A stretch of DNA of 64,000 nt from Litorivicinus sp965656605 (GTDB lineage Bacteria > Pseudomonadota > Gammaproteobacteria > Pseudomonadales > Litorivicinaceae), in assembly GCA_965656605.1 (NCBI GenBank), contig CBFHLC010000003.1:1-64000 (forward strand). The letters run 5' to 3'. Made by a program: the position numbers and the translations under genes. The notes below the pieces were generated by a model, which ran no database searches, was not told the DNA's origin, and saw only the letters and a list, made by a program, of their open reading frames with translations. Positions 8,267 to 16,783 of the stretch are shown one piece after another; position 1 is the stretch's first letter; each line of letters begins with the position of its first letter.

Positions 8267-9310
8267 ATGAGTGCTGAATACGTTGTAAACAAACAAATCG
8301 TTAAAGACTATTTGGATCGCGTACAGATACCTCAACCCTTATCCGATGCTAGCAATCAGGCCTTGATGGATCGCGCGGCTGAACTGCTAAAGCAGCGCGG
8401 TGCCGCCTTGGTTGCACACTATTATGTGGATGACACCCTGCAGGCGTTGGCTGAGCAGACGGGTGGTTACGTCAGTGACTCTTTGGACATGGCAAGGTTT
8501 GGCGAGCGCTGCGAGCATCAAACCTTGGTGGTTGCAGGGGTCAGCTTTATGGGCGAGACCGCCAAGATCCTAAGTCCAGAAAAGACGGTTTTGATGCCCG
8601 AGCTTGAGGCGACTTGCTCGCTCGATATTGGCTGCGAGGCAAGCGCGTATCGTCAATGGCGCCAGGCTCATCCCGATCATGTTGCTGTGGTGTATGCCAA
8701 CACCTCGGCGGCCGTTAAAGCCGAGGCGGATTGGGTGGTGACGTCATCCATCGCTTTAGAGGTCGTCGCCCATTTGCATGCCCAGGGGAAGAAGATTCTG
8801 TGGGCGCCGGATAAGCACCTAGGCCAATACGTTAAAAACCAAACCGGGGCGGATATGACGCTGTGGGACGGGGCCTGCATCGTCCACGAGGAATTTCGAA
8901 CTCGCGGAGTCGATGATCTCAAAGCCATCTACCCGGATGCGGCGATTCTGGTTCACCCTGAAAGCCCACAAGAGATGGTCGACATGGCGGATGCGGTCGG
9001 CTCGACCAAGCAGTTGATCGCGGCGGCGCAAACTCTGCCGCACTCCCAGCTGATTGTGGCCACCGACAAAGGCATCTTTTTTAAGATGCGTCAGGCGGTA
9101 CCCAACAAGACGCTCATTGAGGCGCCGACCCGTGGCGCTGGCGGAGACTGTGTCAGCTGCGCCCATTGCCCATGGATGGCGATGAATAGCCTCCAAAAGC
9201 TAGTCGACTGCCTCGAGCATTCGGGCTCGCGCTATCAAATTCAGGTGGATGAGGCCACGCGACAGCGCGCCTTGGTGTCACTCAGCCGTATGGTTAACTT
9301 TCAGGCCTAA
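8267..9310 (+). CDS. nadA: Quinolinate synthase NadA
   Basis: [4Fe-4S] enzyme that condenses iminoaspartate with dihydroxyacetone phosphate to quinolinate in de novo NAD synthesis. The 347-residue protein has the expected cluster cysteines: one in MPELEATCSLDIGC, one in WDGACIVHEEF, and one in the C-terminal CVSCAHCPWMAMN. HYYVDDTLQALAEQ and GGYVSDSLDMAR are family motifs. The ATG follows GGAGAG (8250-8255). Its 3' end overlaps the convergent bepA by 17 bases. Confidence 0.96.
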   Translation: MSAEYVVNKQIVKDYLDRVQIPQPLSDASNQALMDRAAELLKQRGAALVAHYYVDDTLQALAEQTGGYVSDSLDMARFGERCEHQTLVVAGVSFMGETAKILSPEKTVLMPELEATCSLDIGCEASAYRQWRQAHPDHVAVVYANTSAAVKAEADWVVTSSIALEVVAHLHAQGKKILWAPDKHLGQYVKNQTGADMTLWDGACIVHEEFRTRGVDDLKAIYPDAAILVHPESPQEMVDMADAVGSTKQLIAAAQTLPHSQLIVATDKGIFFKMRQAVPNKTLIEAPTRGAGGDCVSCAHCPWMAMNSLQKLVDCLEHSGSRYQIQVDEATRQRALVSLSRMVNFQA

Positions 9311-10508
9311 GTAGCGCCCGCGCTTTGGCTGATAGCGGACTGTCCATTTTAGCGACTTGCTCCCAGTGTTTTTGCGCCTCATCGGTGTGTCCCGTTTGCT
9401 GGGCCGCCCAGCCGGCATAGTAATAAAACTCCGGCTGCCAATTCAGCTGCCTGGCCAGCTCTTTGGCCTCTAAAAAAGGTTGCGCAAAGAAGGGGTGGGT
9501 TTGGGTGACGTCTTCGAGTATTTCAAAGGCCTTGTGCGGCTGAGCTTGTGCGTAAACGCGCGCTTGAAACAGGTTAAGTGCGTAGTCAGTGGGGTAACTT
9601 AATCGGGCCTCTGACAGCGTATTCTGGGCTTGTTTCAACTCGCCCTGATCTAACCAATAAGCCGCTAGGCGCTGATATCGCAGACGACTGTACGCAGCAG
9701 TTTGTTGCTCTATCTGGTCGAGTGTATCCGGAGCAGCGTTGCCAGTGGCGCGTTGTTGCCAGTAACTAAATTCATCTAGGCTGACGGCGGTGTTACTGAT
9801 TTGGCGTTCGGCACGTGCGCGGGTGTCTGCGACGCGCTCACTGGATAGCGGATGGCTGCTGAGATAGGCCAGTGGTTGGCCGCTCAAGCGTTGACCGGCT
9901 TGCATGACCTCGAACATGTCAGCCATACCCTGCGTGTCAAAGCCGGCTTGACTCATCAATTGCAGTCCAACTCGGTCCGCCTCGCGCTCGTGCTCCCGTG
10001 AGTACTCCAGTGCCTGATCAATGGCCGCGGCCTGCGTCGTGGTTAATGCCGCGGCACCCACTGTGGGGTCGCCTGCAAATCCTGCCGCAATGGCTGCAAT
10101 TGCACCGGCCAGATAAGCCGCTTGAATTTTGCTGTTGTTGGACATGCGTCGGCTGAAGTGACGCTGACTGATATGCGCGACTTCGTGGGCCACCACTGAG
10201 GCCACCTGATCCGAGCTTTGAGCCAAGGTAAATAACCCAGTATGAAGCCCCATAACTCCGCCCGGGGCAGCAAACGCGTTAAGTTCGGGGTTTTGCAGGA
10301 TGACTAGACTAAGCCGTTGATCACGCAGACTGGATGCGCGATGTATCGGAGTCAACAGACGGCTGGCAGCACTCAGCAGGATAGGGTCGTCGACCCGCTC
10401 GGTGCTGCTGTAAAGGCTACGCAACACTTGATTCCCGATAGCGCGTTCATCAAAGGCCAACGCGTTGGGGCTAAAGACGACTAAAAACGCCAAGCATCTC
10501 AATAACAT
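9294..10508 (-). CDS. bepA: BepA-like M48 family periplasmic metalloprotease with TPR region
   Basis: Likely outer-membrane-protein quality-control protease of the BepA (YfgC) type. The chosen start gives a signal peptide (MLLRCLAFLVVFSPNALA), the zinc-binding HEVAH (108-112) and third ligand in EREAD (174-178), then a C-terminal tetratricopeptide-like region (about 270-404). The frame is open to 10580, but that extension would overlap the divergent tusA-like gene and would mask the signal peptide, so ATG at 10508 is preferred. The product is 404 residues. The position between nadA and the tusA-perM pair matches Pseudomonas. Confidence 0.9.
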   Translation of the reverse strand: MLLRCLAFLVVFSPNALAFDERAIGNQVLRSLYSSTERVDDPILLSAASRLLTPIHRASSLRDQRLSLVILQNPELNAFAAPGGVMGLHTGLFTLAQSSDQVASVVAHEVAHISQRHFSRRMSNNSKIQAAYLAGAIAAIAAGFAGDPTVGAAALTTTQAAAIDQALEYSREHEREADRVGLQLMSQAGFDTQGMADMFEVMQAGQRLSGQPLAYLSSHPLSSERVADTRARAERQISNTAVSLDEFSYWQQRATGNAAPDTLDQIEQQTAAYSRLRYQRLAAYWLDQGELKQAQNTLSEARLSYPTDYALNLFQARVYAQAQPHKAFEILEDVTQTHPFFAQPFLEAKELARQLNWQPEFYYYAGWAAQQTGHTDEAQKHWEQVAKMDSPLSAKARALLRPES

Positions 10509-10550
10509 GGGTGTACTATATCGGCATTGTTGAAAAAGAAATGTAAAAAA

Positions 10551-10769
10551 ATGCACACAATTGACTGCCAAGGCTTGCACTGTCCGATGCCCTTGTTAAA
10601 AGCCAAGCTTGCCTATAACGAGTTAGCCATCGGTGGACGATTTATCTTGTTAGCCGACGACCCAGCTGCGGGCCCCGATATTCAACGATGGGCAGATCGA
10701 GTCGGCGCGACGTTACGTGTGTCGAGCGAGCAGCCCCTAACTGTAGAAGTGGAAAAAACCGGTGCTTAA
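10551..10769 (+). CDS. TusA-family sulfur carrier protein
   Basis: A 72-residue protein of the TusA/SirA fold with the defining CPxP motif, GLHCPMPLLKAK (Cys11 is the expected persulfide carrier; a second Cys sits at residue 6). These proteins pass sulfur to targets such as tRNA thiolation or molybdenum-cofactor enzymes; which target applies here cannot be read from the sequence. ATG at 10551 is preferred over an in-frame TTG at 10527, which would add a lysine-rich stretch. The 3' end overlaps the GTG start of the permease gene by 8 bases. Confidence 0.88.
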   Translation: MHTIDCQGLHCPMPLLKAKLAYNELAIGGRFILLADDPAAGPDIQRWADRVGATLRVSSEQPLTVEVEKTGA

Positions 10770-11847
10770 AGTCTTTCGTTCATGGATGGAGCGGTATCTG
10801 TCCGATGAAGAGGCGATTTTGTTCGCCATCCTTCTGATTGCCAGCTTTGCGTTGATTATCTGGCTGGGACGGCCGTTAGCGCCCGTACTCACAGCGCTGG
10901 TCCTGGCCTTCATCATGCAGGGTGGAGTCGATCGTCTGCGTGGGTGGGGCGTCGGTCACCTATCCTCGGTGTTGGTGGTATTTTTTGCCACGATTCTGGG
11001 CTTTGTCGGGTTTCTGATTGGCATGGTGCCGGCACTGCTGCAGCAGGCGGAAAATTTCTTTGCCGAGTTGCCCAAGCTGATTTTGGCGGTCCAGCAGCAG
11101 CTGCTGGCCTTGGCAGATCGATACCCCCAATACTTCAATCCTGATCAGATCTCGCAGCTGATTGGGCAGGCGGGGCAGCAGGTCTCAGGGTTGGGACAGT
11201 GGATTTTGAGCTTTTCTTTGGAAAGTTTACCCAACGTTTTGGCGATCCTGATTTATTTAGTGCTCGTGCCGATTTTGGTGTTCTTTTTCCTAAAGGACGC
11301 GGATCTAATTCAAGATTGGATCGGGCGCAGCCTACCTGATCGTCGTCCGATCATGGCGCGGGTATGGGTCGAGATGAAGGCGCAAGTGTCCAACTACGTT
11401 CGGGGAAAATTTCTCGAAATTCTGATCGTGGGGTCAGTCAGTTTCGTCGTGTTTAGTCTGATGGACTTGCGGTATGCGGCATTGCTGGCCTTGTTGGTGG
11501 GGTTGTCGGTGATCGTGCCGTATATCGGCGCGGCATTGGTGACCGTGCCGGTGGCCGCGGTGGCCTTTGTTCAATGGGGCTGGTCTGGTGAGTTCTACTG
11601 GCTAATGGGCGCCTATGCCCTGATTCAGGCGCTCGACGGGAACGTGTTAGTGCCTTTGCTGTTCTCTGAAGTGGTCAACTTGCACCCAGTCGCCATCATC
11701 GTGGCGGTGTTGTTGTTCGGTGGAATTTGGGGCTTCTGGGGCGTGTTCTTTGCAATACCCCTGGCAACACTGTTTAAGGCGGTGGTGTCGGCGTGGCCGG
11801 TGGCCAGCCGACAGCTTCAAGCATCAGAGGGCGCGGACAGCGTCTAA
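10762..11847 (+). CDS. AI-2E/PerM family permease
   Basis: A 361-residue inner-membrane protein with about eight predicted membrane segments, an early pair (about 22-60), a cytoplasmic/periplasmic loop rich in Gln and Leu (about 95-150), and a hydrophobic C-terminal half containing the family stretch VGLSVIVPYIGAALVTVP. The family includes AI-2 exporters and Na+/H+ antiporters, so the substrate is open. It starts at GTG within the tusA-like gene. A TusA-like gene paired with this permease is also seen in Pseudomonas. Its last 24 bases overlap the convergent bcp. Confidence 0.85.
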   Translation: MLKVFRSWMERYLSDEEAILFAILLIASFALIIWLGRPLAPVLTALVLAFIMQGGVDRLRGWGVGHLSSVLVVFFATILGFVGFLIGMVPALLQQAENFFAELPKLILAVQQQLLALADRYPQYFNPDQISQLIGQAGQQVSGLGQWILSFSLESLPNVLAILIYLVLVPILVFFFLKDADLIQDWIGRSLPDRRPIMARVWVEMKAQVSNYVRGKFLEILIVGSVSFVVFSLMDLRYAALLALLVGLSVIVPYIGAALVTVPVAAVAFVQWGWSGEFYWLMGAYALIQALDGNVLVPLLFSEVVNLHPVAIIVAVLLFGGIWGFWGVFFAIPLATLFKAVVSAWPVASRQLQASEGADSV

Positions 11848-12276
11848 TACAGCCTCGGCGTGGCCTGCCACTTTGACCTTGGGCCACGCTTGCACGCAGA
11901 CGCCGCTTTCATCGAACAAAAACGTTGAGCGCACGATGCCCATGTAGGTCTTGCCGTACATGGATTTCTCTTGCCATACGCCAAAGGCTTCACACACCTC
12001 GCTTTCGTGATCCGCGCCTAGCATTACGGACAGGCTGTGCTTGTCTTTGAATTTGGCTTGCTTGGCGACTTTGTCTTTACTGACCCCAAGAATCTGCGTG
12101 TTGTGGTCAGCGAATTGCTCGGCCAACTCACTAAACGCGATGGATTCTTTGGTGCATCCGGGGGTGTCGGCCTTAGGATAAAAGAAAACGACTAGGCGCT
12201 TGCCTTTGGCATCACTGGATGAAAAAACGCGTCCGTCATCCAGCGGAATTTCAAATTGAGGTAAGGTTTCGAGCAT
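11824..12276 (-). CDS. bcp: Thiol peroxidase, Bcp/PrxQ-type peroxiredoxin
   Basis: Reduces hydrogen and organic peroxides in the cytoplasm. The 150-residue protein has the thioredoxin-fold motif FFYPKADTPGCTKE with peroxidatic Cys41. The resolving Cys that lies five residues later in E. coli Bcp is absent (Ile46), so resolution must use another Cys or an external thiol. ATG at 12276 (MLETLPQFEIPL) matches family starts; the upstream-open frame to 12408 runs into the dapA start region and is not used. Divergent from dapA, convergent with the permease. Confidence 0.93.
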   Translation of the reverse strand: MLETLPQFEIPLDDGRVFSSSDAKGKRLVVFFYPKADTPGCTKESIAFSELAEQFADHNTQILGVSKDKVAKQAKFKDKHSLSVMLGADHESEVCEAFGVWQEKSMYGKTYMGIVRSTFLFDESGVCVQAWPKVKVAGHAEAVLDAVRAL

Positions 12277-12343
12277 GCATGCGTCCTTATATTGAGTGCA
12301 GAATGTTAGTGCGGATTCGGGCGCTAAAAACCAAGTCGAGTTC

Positions 12344-12372
12344 TTGAGCAAAACCCCCGTGGCAGGTAATCT
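12344..12372 (+). promoter_or_regulatory. Candidate dapA promoter
   Basis: TTGAGC (12344-12349), a 17-base spacer and TAATCT (12367-12372) lie 28 bases before the dapA ATG, in the divergent gap between bcp and dapA. The call is based only on the match to sigma-70 boxes and position. Confidence 0.5.
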
Positions 12373-12399
12373 CGCAGCATTCGAAATAAGGAGTCTCGA

Positions 12400-13281
12400 A
12401 TGCTTCAAGGCAGTATGGTGGCGCTGGTCACACCCTTTGACGATCGTTCACAGGTGGACTACGCAGCACTAGACGCGTTGGTCGAGTTTCATATCCAGGC
12501 AGGAACCCATGCGATCGTTGCGGTCGGGACCACTGGAGAGTCTGCGACTCTGACCCACGATGAGCACAATCAAGTCATCGCTCACGTGGTCAAAGCGGTC
12601 GATAAACGAATTCCTGTGATTGCTGGAACTGGCTCAAATTCGACCTCTGAGGCGATCGAGAGCACCCTGGCGGCCGAGCAAGCCGGTGCTGACTTCAGCC
12701 TATCCGTGGTGCCGTATTACAACCGCCCCTGCCAGCGCGGTATCTATGCCCACTTCAAAGAAATCGCCAATAACAGCGCTCTGCCGATTTTGTTATACAA
12801 CGTCCCCGGCCGTACCGCGTTGGATATGGACGACGACACCACCTTGGCCCTGGCTCGCGATTTTGAAAGCATCGTAGGCATCAAAGATGCCACGGGGAAC
12901 TTGGATCGGGGTCGCTATCTGATCGATAACCGCCCCGATGACTTCTTGGTGATCTCTGGTGACGACGCCACCGCACTGGAGTTGACTCTGATGGGCGGCC
13001 AAGGCGATATCAGCGTGACGGCTAATGTTGCGCCTGCATTAATGGCAGAGGCCTTCGAGTTGGCATTAGCGGGACAGGCCGATGAGGCCCGTGCGGTGTA
13101 TCAAAAAGTGGATGCATTGAACTCGGCATTGTTTGTTGAGTCCTCGCCATCCCCGAGCAAGTACTGCCTAGCCAAGATGGGACTGCTACAAGAGCAGGTT
13201 CGCCTGCCGCTGGTGACCACGCATTCAAAACACCACAGCCTGCTGGATCAAGCGATGTTACAAGCTGAGATCCCAGTATGA
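12400..13281 (+). CDS. dapA: 4-hydroxy-tetrahydrodipicolinate synthase DapA
   Basis: First committed enzyme of lysine and diaminopimelate synthesis: condenses pyruvate with aspartate semialdehyde. The 293-residue TIM barrel has the Schiff-base lysine in GIKDATGN (Lys162) and catalytic Tyr133 in LYNVPGRT, plus AVGTTGES near residue 41-48. A TAAGGAG ribosome site lies just upstream. The stop overlaps bamC as ATGA, the same dapA-bamC pairing as E. coli. Confidence 0.97.
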   Translation: MLQGSMVALVTPFDDRSQVDYAALDALVEFHIQAGTHAIVAVGTTGESATLTHDEHNQVIAHVVKAVDKRIPVIAGTGSNSTSEAIESTLAAEQAGADFSLSVVPYYNRPCQRGIYAHFKEIANNSALPILLYNVPGRTALDMDDDTTLALARDFESIVGIKDATGNLDRGRYLIDNRPDDFLVISGDDATALELTLMGGQGDISVTANVAPALMAEAFELALAGQADEARAVYQKVDALNSALFVESSPSPSKYCLAKMGLLQEQVRLPLVTTHSKHHSLLDQAMLQAEIPV

Positions 13282-14360
13282 TCCGATTGACCACTGTGGC
13301 GTTGGTGAGCGTTGGGTTGGCGGGTTGTGTCGGACCCTTTAAAGGAGCCGTGACCGATCGTGCGGTTGACTACAAGGGCTCCTACACCCTTGAGCCGATT
13401 CAAATCCCGGCCGAGTACAACGTGCCAGCTCCCTTAGAAGCTTTTCCGATTGATGGCGTCGAGGGGGCTGTGGCCGGTGCTGGAGGTGGCGCCTTTCAGA
13501 TTCCAGCGGTGCCTGCAGGGGATCCTTCTTTACAGGTGTCTAGCACTCAGCTGATTGAGTCAGCGCGTGTTGCATTTTTGCGTATTGACGCGTTGCCCGA
13601 AGAGGTCTGGCCCGAGTTAACCAGTTTCTTTGAAGCAAACGGAGTGAGTACTCTGGCCAACCGCGATATTGCTCGCATCGAGAGTGGTTGGATGGCCGGC
13701 ACTAACGAAGGCCGAACCGGCAGTAATTTGCTGCGCTACCTCCCGGCGGCCGATCAAGGCTGGCGTCGCATCAGCTTGGATGTGGCGCCGGGCTTAGCCA
13801 CCGATACCACCGAGATTCGTGCGCAAATGTGGGTGCAGGATTCGATCCAGCGACCAGCGCCAAACGCGATGGCGACCGGATACGACGGCAGCACCATGGG
13901 TGCGTGGCTGGATGAGTTCTCAGTATGGCTGGCAGATGCTAAGCAAAGCGGACGCCGCGTTAGCGCGGTGGGTCTGGGTCAGGGCGCCGAGCCCCGAGTC
14001 AGCCGCCTTGTGCGCAACGATGGCACATTGGCTATTCGTGTGAAAACCGACCCTGCCCAAGGGTGGGAGAATCTGCAGGCGGCCGTCAGTGCGACCACCT
14101 TCGAGACCGAATATGCAGATCCCGAGGGGCTGCGCATTCAAGGGCGTTTTGTATCTGAAGGGGACCTGCGCCGTTTAAACGAATTGAACTTGCTGACCCG
14201 TGCGCTAGTGCTGGCCACCGAAGATTTGGCTGGTTTGTACCAAATCAATGCTCAGATTTTGGATGACGGATTGAGTTTCGACGTTCAGTACCTGGGGCAG
14301 GGTGGCAGCGTCGCCATCGCCGAAGAATTGCTGTTACAGATCGCGCAACAGATCCTGTAG
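13278..14360 (+). CDS. bamC: Outer membrane protein assembly factor BamC
   Basis: Lipoprotein subunit of the BAM complex that inserts beta-barrel proteins. The signal ends in lipobox LAGC (Cys17), followed by the unstructured N-terminal stretch typical of BamC that contacts BamD (about 20-60) and two helix-grip domains. It has 360 residues. The assignment rests on the lipobox, overall layout and the dapA-bamC linkage; sequence conservation in this family is low. Confidence 0.88.
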   Translation: MIRLTTVALVSVGLAGCVGPFKGAVTDRAVDYKGSYTLEPIQIPAEYNVPAPLEAFPIDGVEGAVAGAGGGAFQIPAVPAGDPSLQVSSTQLIESARVAFLRIDALPEEVWPELTSFFEANGVSTLANRDIARIESGWMAGTNEGRTGSNLLRYLPAADQGWRRISLDVAPGLATDTTEIRAQMWVQDSIQRPAPNAMATGYDGSTMGAWLDEFSVWLADAKQSGRRVSAVGLGQGAEPRVSRLVRNDGTLAIRVKTDPAQGWENLQAAVSATTFETEYADPEGLRIQGRFVSEGDLRRLNELNLLTRALVLATEDLAGLYQINAQILDDGLSFDVQYLGQGGSVAIAEELLLQIAQQIL

Positions 14361-15125
14361 ATGCGAGCCATCTCATTGGGCTCGGGCAGTAAAGGCAACT
14401 GCACGCTGATTGCGACGGCTACCAGCGCTATTTTGGTTGACGCGGGTTTCGGTGTGAAGGACACCCACGCCAGACTCGAAAGAGTCGGTTTTAGCCCAGA
14501 TCAGCTAATGGCTATTTTCGTTACCCACGAGCATGGCGATCACTGCCAAGGAGCAGGCCGACTCGAGCGGGCCTGGTCACTGCCGGTATACGCCAGCCAA
14601 GGAACCGCGACCGGTGCAAAACTGGACTCGGCATTGCCCTTGTTTGACGGCGTCAACGTGACGATTGGAGATATCGACATCCAGCCGGTCCTGGTGGCAC
14701 ACGATGCCCGCGAGCCGACCCAGTTTGTATTTCACAGTGCCGGTGTGCGCTTGGGTATCTGCACCGATCTGGGAAGCGTCACCCAACACGTGGTGCGCGA
14801 ATTTCAGGATTTAGATGCGTTGCTGCTCGAGGCCAACTACGACCCGGACATGCTGGCCCGTGGACCGTATCCGCCGAAACTTAAGGCTCGAGTGGGTGGG
14901 CCTCACGGCCACTTAAGCAATCAGCAGGGTCTGGATTTGCTGCAACAAGTATTGTCGCCTCGCCTGAAAAAGCTGGTTGCCTGTCATTTGAGCGAAAAAA
15001 ACAACAGCGTGGAGCATGTCCGACAGACTTGGCAGCCCCACGTGCCCGAACACGTAGATTTTCACATTGCCAGCCAAAGCGACGGCTGCGAATGGTTAGA
15101 CCTTAGGGAGTTAATGCATGGATAA
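14361..15125 (+). CDS. MBL-fold metallo-hydrolase (WalJ/YycJ-like)
   Basis: A 254-residue metallo-beta-lactamase-fold enzyme with the metal-binding THEHGDH (55-61) and later His/Asp ligands (VAHDAREPTQF, THEAN-like LLLEANYD, VACHLSEKNNS). The closest family by motif (ISLGSGSKGNCTLI start) is the YycJ group, putative nucleases or phosphodiesterases, and a homologue sits in the same dapA-bamC-purC cluster in Pseudomonas. It starts directly after bamC and overlaps purC by 8 bases. The substrate is unknown. Confidence 0.88.
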   Translation: MRAISLGSGSKGNCTLIATATSAILVDAGFGVKDTHARLERVGFSPDQLMAIFVTHEHGDHCQGAGRLERAWSLPVYASQGTATGAKLDSALPLFDGVNVTIGDIDIQPVLVAHDAREPTQFVFHSAGVRLGICTDLGSVTQHVVREFQDLDALLLEANYDPDMLARGPYPPKLKARVGGPHGHLSNQQGLDLLQQVLSPRLKKLVACHLSEKNNSVEHVRQTWQPHVPEHVDFHIASQSDGCEWLDLRELMHG

Positions 15126-15831
15126 GTTAAAAGCGCTGTATGAAGGCAAAGCTAAAACCGCTTGGGAAACGTCGGATCCAGAGTTCGTCATTATGGAATT
15201 CCGCAACGACACCAGCGCCTTTGACGGAGGCAAAACGGCCTCGCTAGCGCGCAAAGGCTTAGTCAACAGCGCGGTCGACGGATTCGTCATGGCCAAGTTG
15301 GCACAAGCCGGTATCCCGACCCACTTTGAGCGCCGCATTGACGATAACCATGTGTTGGTTAAACGATTGGATATGTTGCCGGTTGAGTGCGTCGTACGAA
15401 ATCGCGCGGCCGGTTCTATCTGCCGTCGTTTAGGCATTGAAGAGGGCGCCCAGATGCAGCCGGCGATCTTCGAGCTGTTTTTGAAAAATGATGACCTGCA
15501 CGATCCCATGATCAATGCCAGTCATTGTGTCACCTTTGGGTGGGCTACGGGTGAGCAACTGGCCGAAATGGAAGCGTTGACCCATCGGGTCAATGATGTG
15601 CTTGCGCCGCTGTTCTTGGACGCTGGTATGGTGCTGGTTGACTACAAGCTAGAGTTCGGCCTGTTCAAAGGACAGCTGGTGCTGGGTGATGAGTTCAGCC
15701 CCGATGGATGCCGTTTGTGGGATGCAGAGACCGGCCGCAAGATGGATAAAGATGTATTCCGTCAGGATCTGGGTGACTTGGTTGCCAGCTACGAAGAAGT
15801 CGCCCGTCGTTTAGGCGTTGATCTGCCCTGA
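15118..15831 (+). CDS. purC: Phosphoribosylaminoimidazole-succinocarboxamide synthase PurC
   Basis: SAICAR synthase of purine biosynthesis: joins aspartate to CAIR using ATP. The 237-residue protein shows LYEGKAKTAWET, FRNDTSAFDG, LPVECVVRNRAAGS and the C-terminal DEFSPDGCRLWD, all family signatures. It overlaps the MBL gene at its start and, at its stop, the apparent CTG start of the TSUP permease (CTGA). Confidence 0.97.
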   Translation: MDKLKALYEGKAKTAWETSDPEFVIMEFRNDTSAFDGGKTASLARKGLVNSAVDGFVMAKLAQAGIPTHFERRIDDNHVLVKRLDMLPVECVVRNRAAGSICRRLGIEEGAQMQPAIFELFLKNDDLHDPMINASHCVTFGWATGEQLAEMEALTHRVNDVLAPLFLDAGMVLVDYKLEFGLFKGQLVLGDEFSPDGCRLWDAETGRKMDKDVFRQDLGDLVASYEEVARRLGVDLP

Positions 15832-16580
15832 TTGAGTTAACGTGGGAGCTGGCGCTCGCGATTTTTTTACTCGCGACGGCGGCCGGCATTCTCGACACCA
15901 TGGCGGGTGGCGGTGGGTTGATTACCGTGCCCGGCCAGATTTTCTTGGGCGTGCCGCCGGTGGCGGCGGTCGTCAACAACAAGTGTTCGGCGTTCGCCGG
16001 AACCTGCATGGCCAGTTGGCGGCTTTACCGCGCAGGCTTATTAGTTTGGCGACATGTTCGCGCGTCAGTCGGTGTCGCGTTCCTCGGCAGTCTGCTCGGG
16101 GCTTTGGCCTTAAAAGGGTCTGATCCATCGGTTGTTGAGGCCTTTATTCCCTGGGTACTGATGGGCATTGCCCTCTACTTTGCTCTGGCGACACGTCTAC
16201 AACTGCCCCGATATCAGCTACCTGCTGTTTTCAGTGTCCTGGCAATGGGGCTGGTGGGTATTTATGACGGCTTTTTCGGTCCCGGTACGGGCTCGCTGAT
16301 GTTGGCAGCCTTGATGGTAACCACGCAATACTCAATCACCCGGTGCACGGTTCAGGTCAAGGCCTGCAATGCCGCATCCAATGTTGCAGCCTTGTTGATT
16401 TTTGCCCCCTCATCCTTGGTGATCTGGCCGATAGCGATCGTGATGCTGGTCGGGCAGAGTCTTGGCGGATTCATCGGTGCTCGCTGGGTCGAGTTATACG
16501 CCGAACGGGTGGCGCGGCCCTTGGTTGTGGTAGTTTCGCTGGTCATGGCCGCGCGTCTTTTGTATGGGCAATTCAGCTAG
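15828..16580 (+). CDS. TSUP family (TauE/SafE) permease, apparent non-standard start
   Basis: Inner-membrane anion permease family associated with sulfite/sulfoacetate or other export. The conserved N-terminal block (ELALAIFLLATAAGILDTMAGGGGL) needs the frame to be read from before the first in-frame ATG (15900). The only codons open upstream of that, after a stop at 15819-15821, are TCT GCC CTG ATT GAG TTA ACG. CTG at 15828 overlaps the purC stop as CTGA, mirroring the ATGA/GTGA/TTGA couplings elsewhere here; ATT at 15831 is the alternative. From CTG the protein is 250 residues with about eight membrane helices. The frame is certain; the start is inferred. Confidence 0.85.
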   Translation: MIELTWELALAIFLLATAAGILDTMAGGGGLITVPGQIFLGVPPVAAVVNNKCSAFAGTCMASWRLYRAGLLVWRHVRASVGVAFLGSLLGALALKGSDPSVVEAFIPWVLMGIALYFALATRLQLPRYQLPAVFSVLAMGLVGIYDGFFGPGTGSLMLAALMVTTQYSITRCTVQVKACNAASNVAALLIFAPSSLVIWPIAIVMLVGQSLGGFIGARWVELYAERVARPLVVVVSLVMAARLLYGQFS

Positions 16581-16596
16581 TCAGGCTCACTTACGG

Positions 16597-16625
16597 TTGC
16601 ATGAATGGCCGGGTTATCGCACAAT
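16597..16625 (+). promoter_or_regulatory. Candidate promoter of the 4.5S RNA gene
   Basis: TTGCAT (16597-16602), 17 bases, CACAAT (16620-16625), then a CGCGC discriminator like those of the two tRNA promoters. A short CCCC-ATAC-GGGG hairpin sequence (16632-16643) lies between it and the conserved RNA, possibly a processed 5' leader. Confidence 0.5.
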
Positions 16626-16651
16626 CGCGCTCCCCATACGGGGTCAATGGT

Positions 16652-16757
16652 GACCTCCGTCGGTCCCCTCGCGGTGATCGCTTGTAAACCCCGCCAGGTC
16701 CGGAAGGAAGCAACGGTAGCAAGTGGATTGTGCGCCGAGGTGTGGCTGGCGGAGGGC
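16652..16757 (+). ncRNA. ffs: 4.5S / signal recognition particle RNA
   Basis: The hallmark SRP hairpin sequence CCAGGTCCGGAAGGAAGCA (16694-16712) is present: the GGAA tetraloop, the asymmetric loop that binds Ffh, and the downstream strand. The ends close by pairing around GACCTCCGTCGGTC (16652-16665) with GGCTGGCGGAGGGC (16744-16757), giving one long rod of about 106 bases, close to the 114 of E. coli. Exact ends are estimated from pairing. It lies 26 bases before dnaX, a neighbour pair known from Pseudomonas and other bacteria. Confidence 0.93.
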
Positions 16758-16783
16758 ATCGCCAACTTCGTTCCGAGGTGGAT

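Noticed and set aside
8026..8277. 83-residue plus-strand frame
   Set aside because: It runs through tRNA-Lys and its terminator; no coding support.
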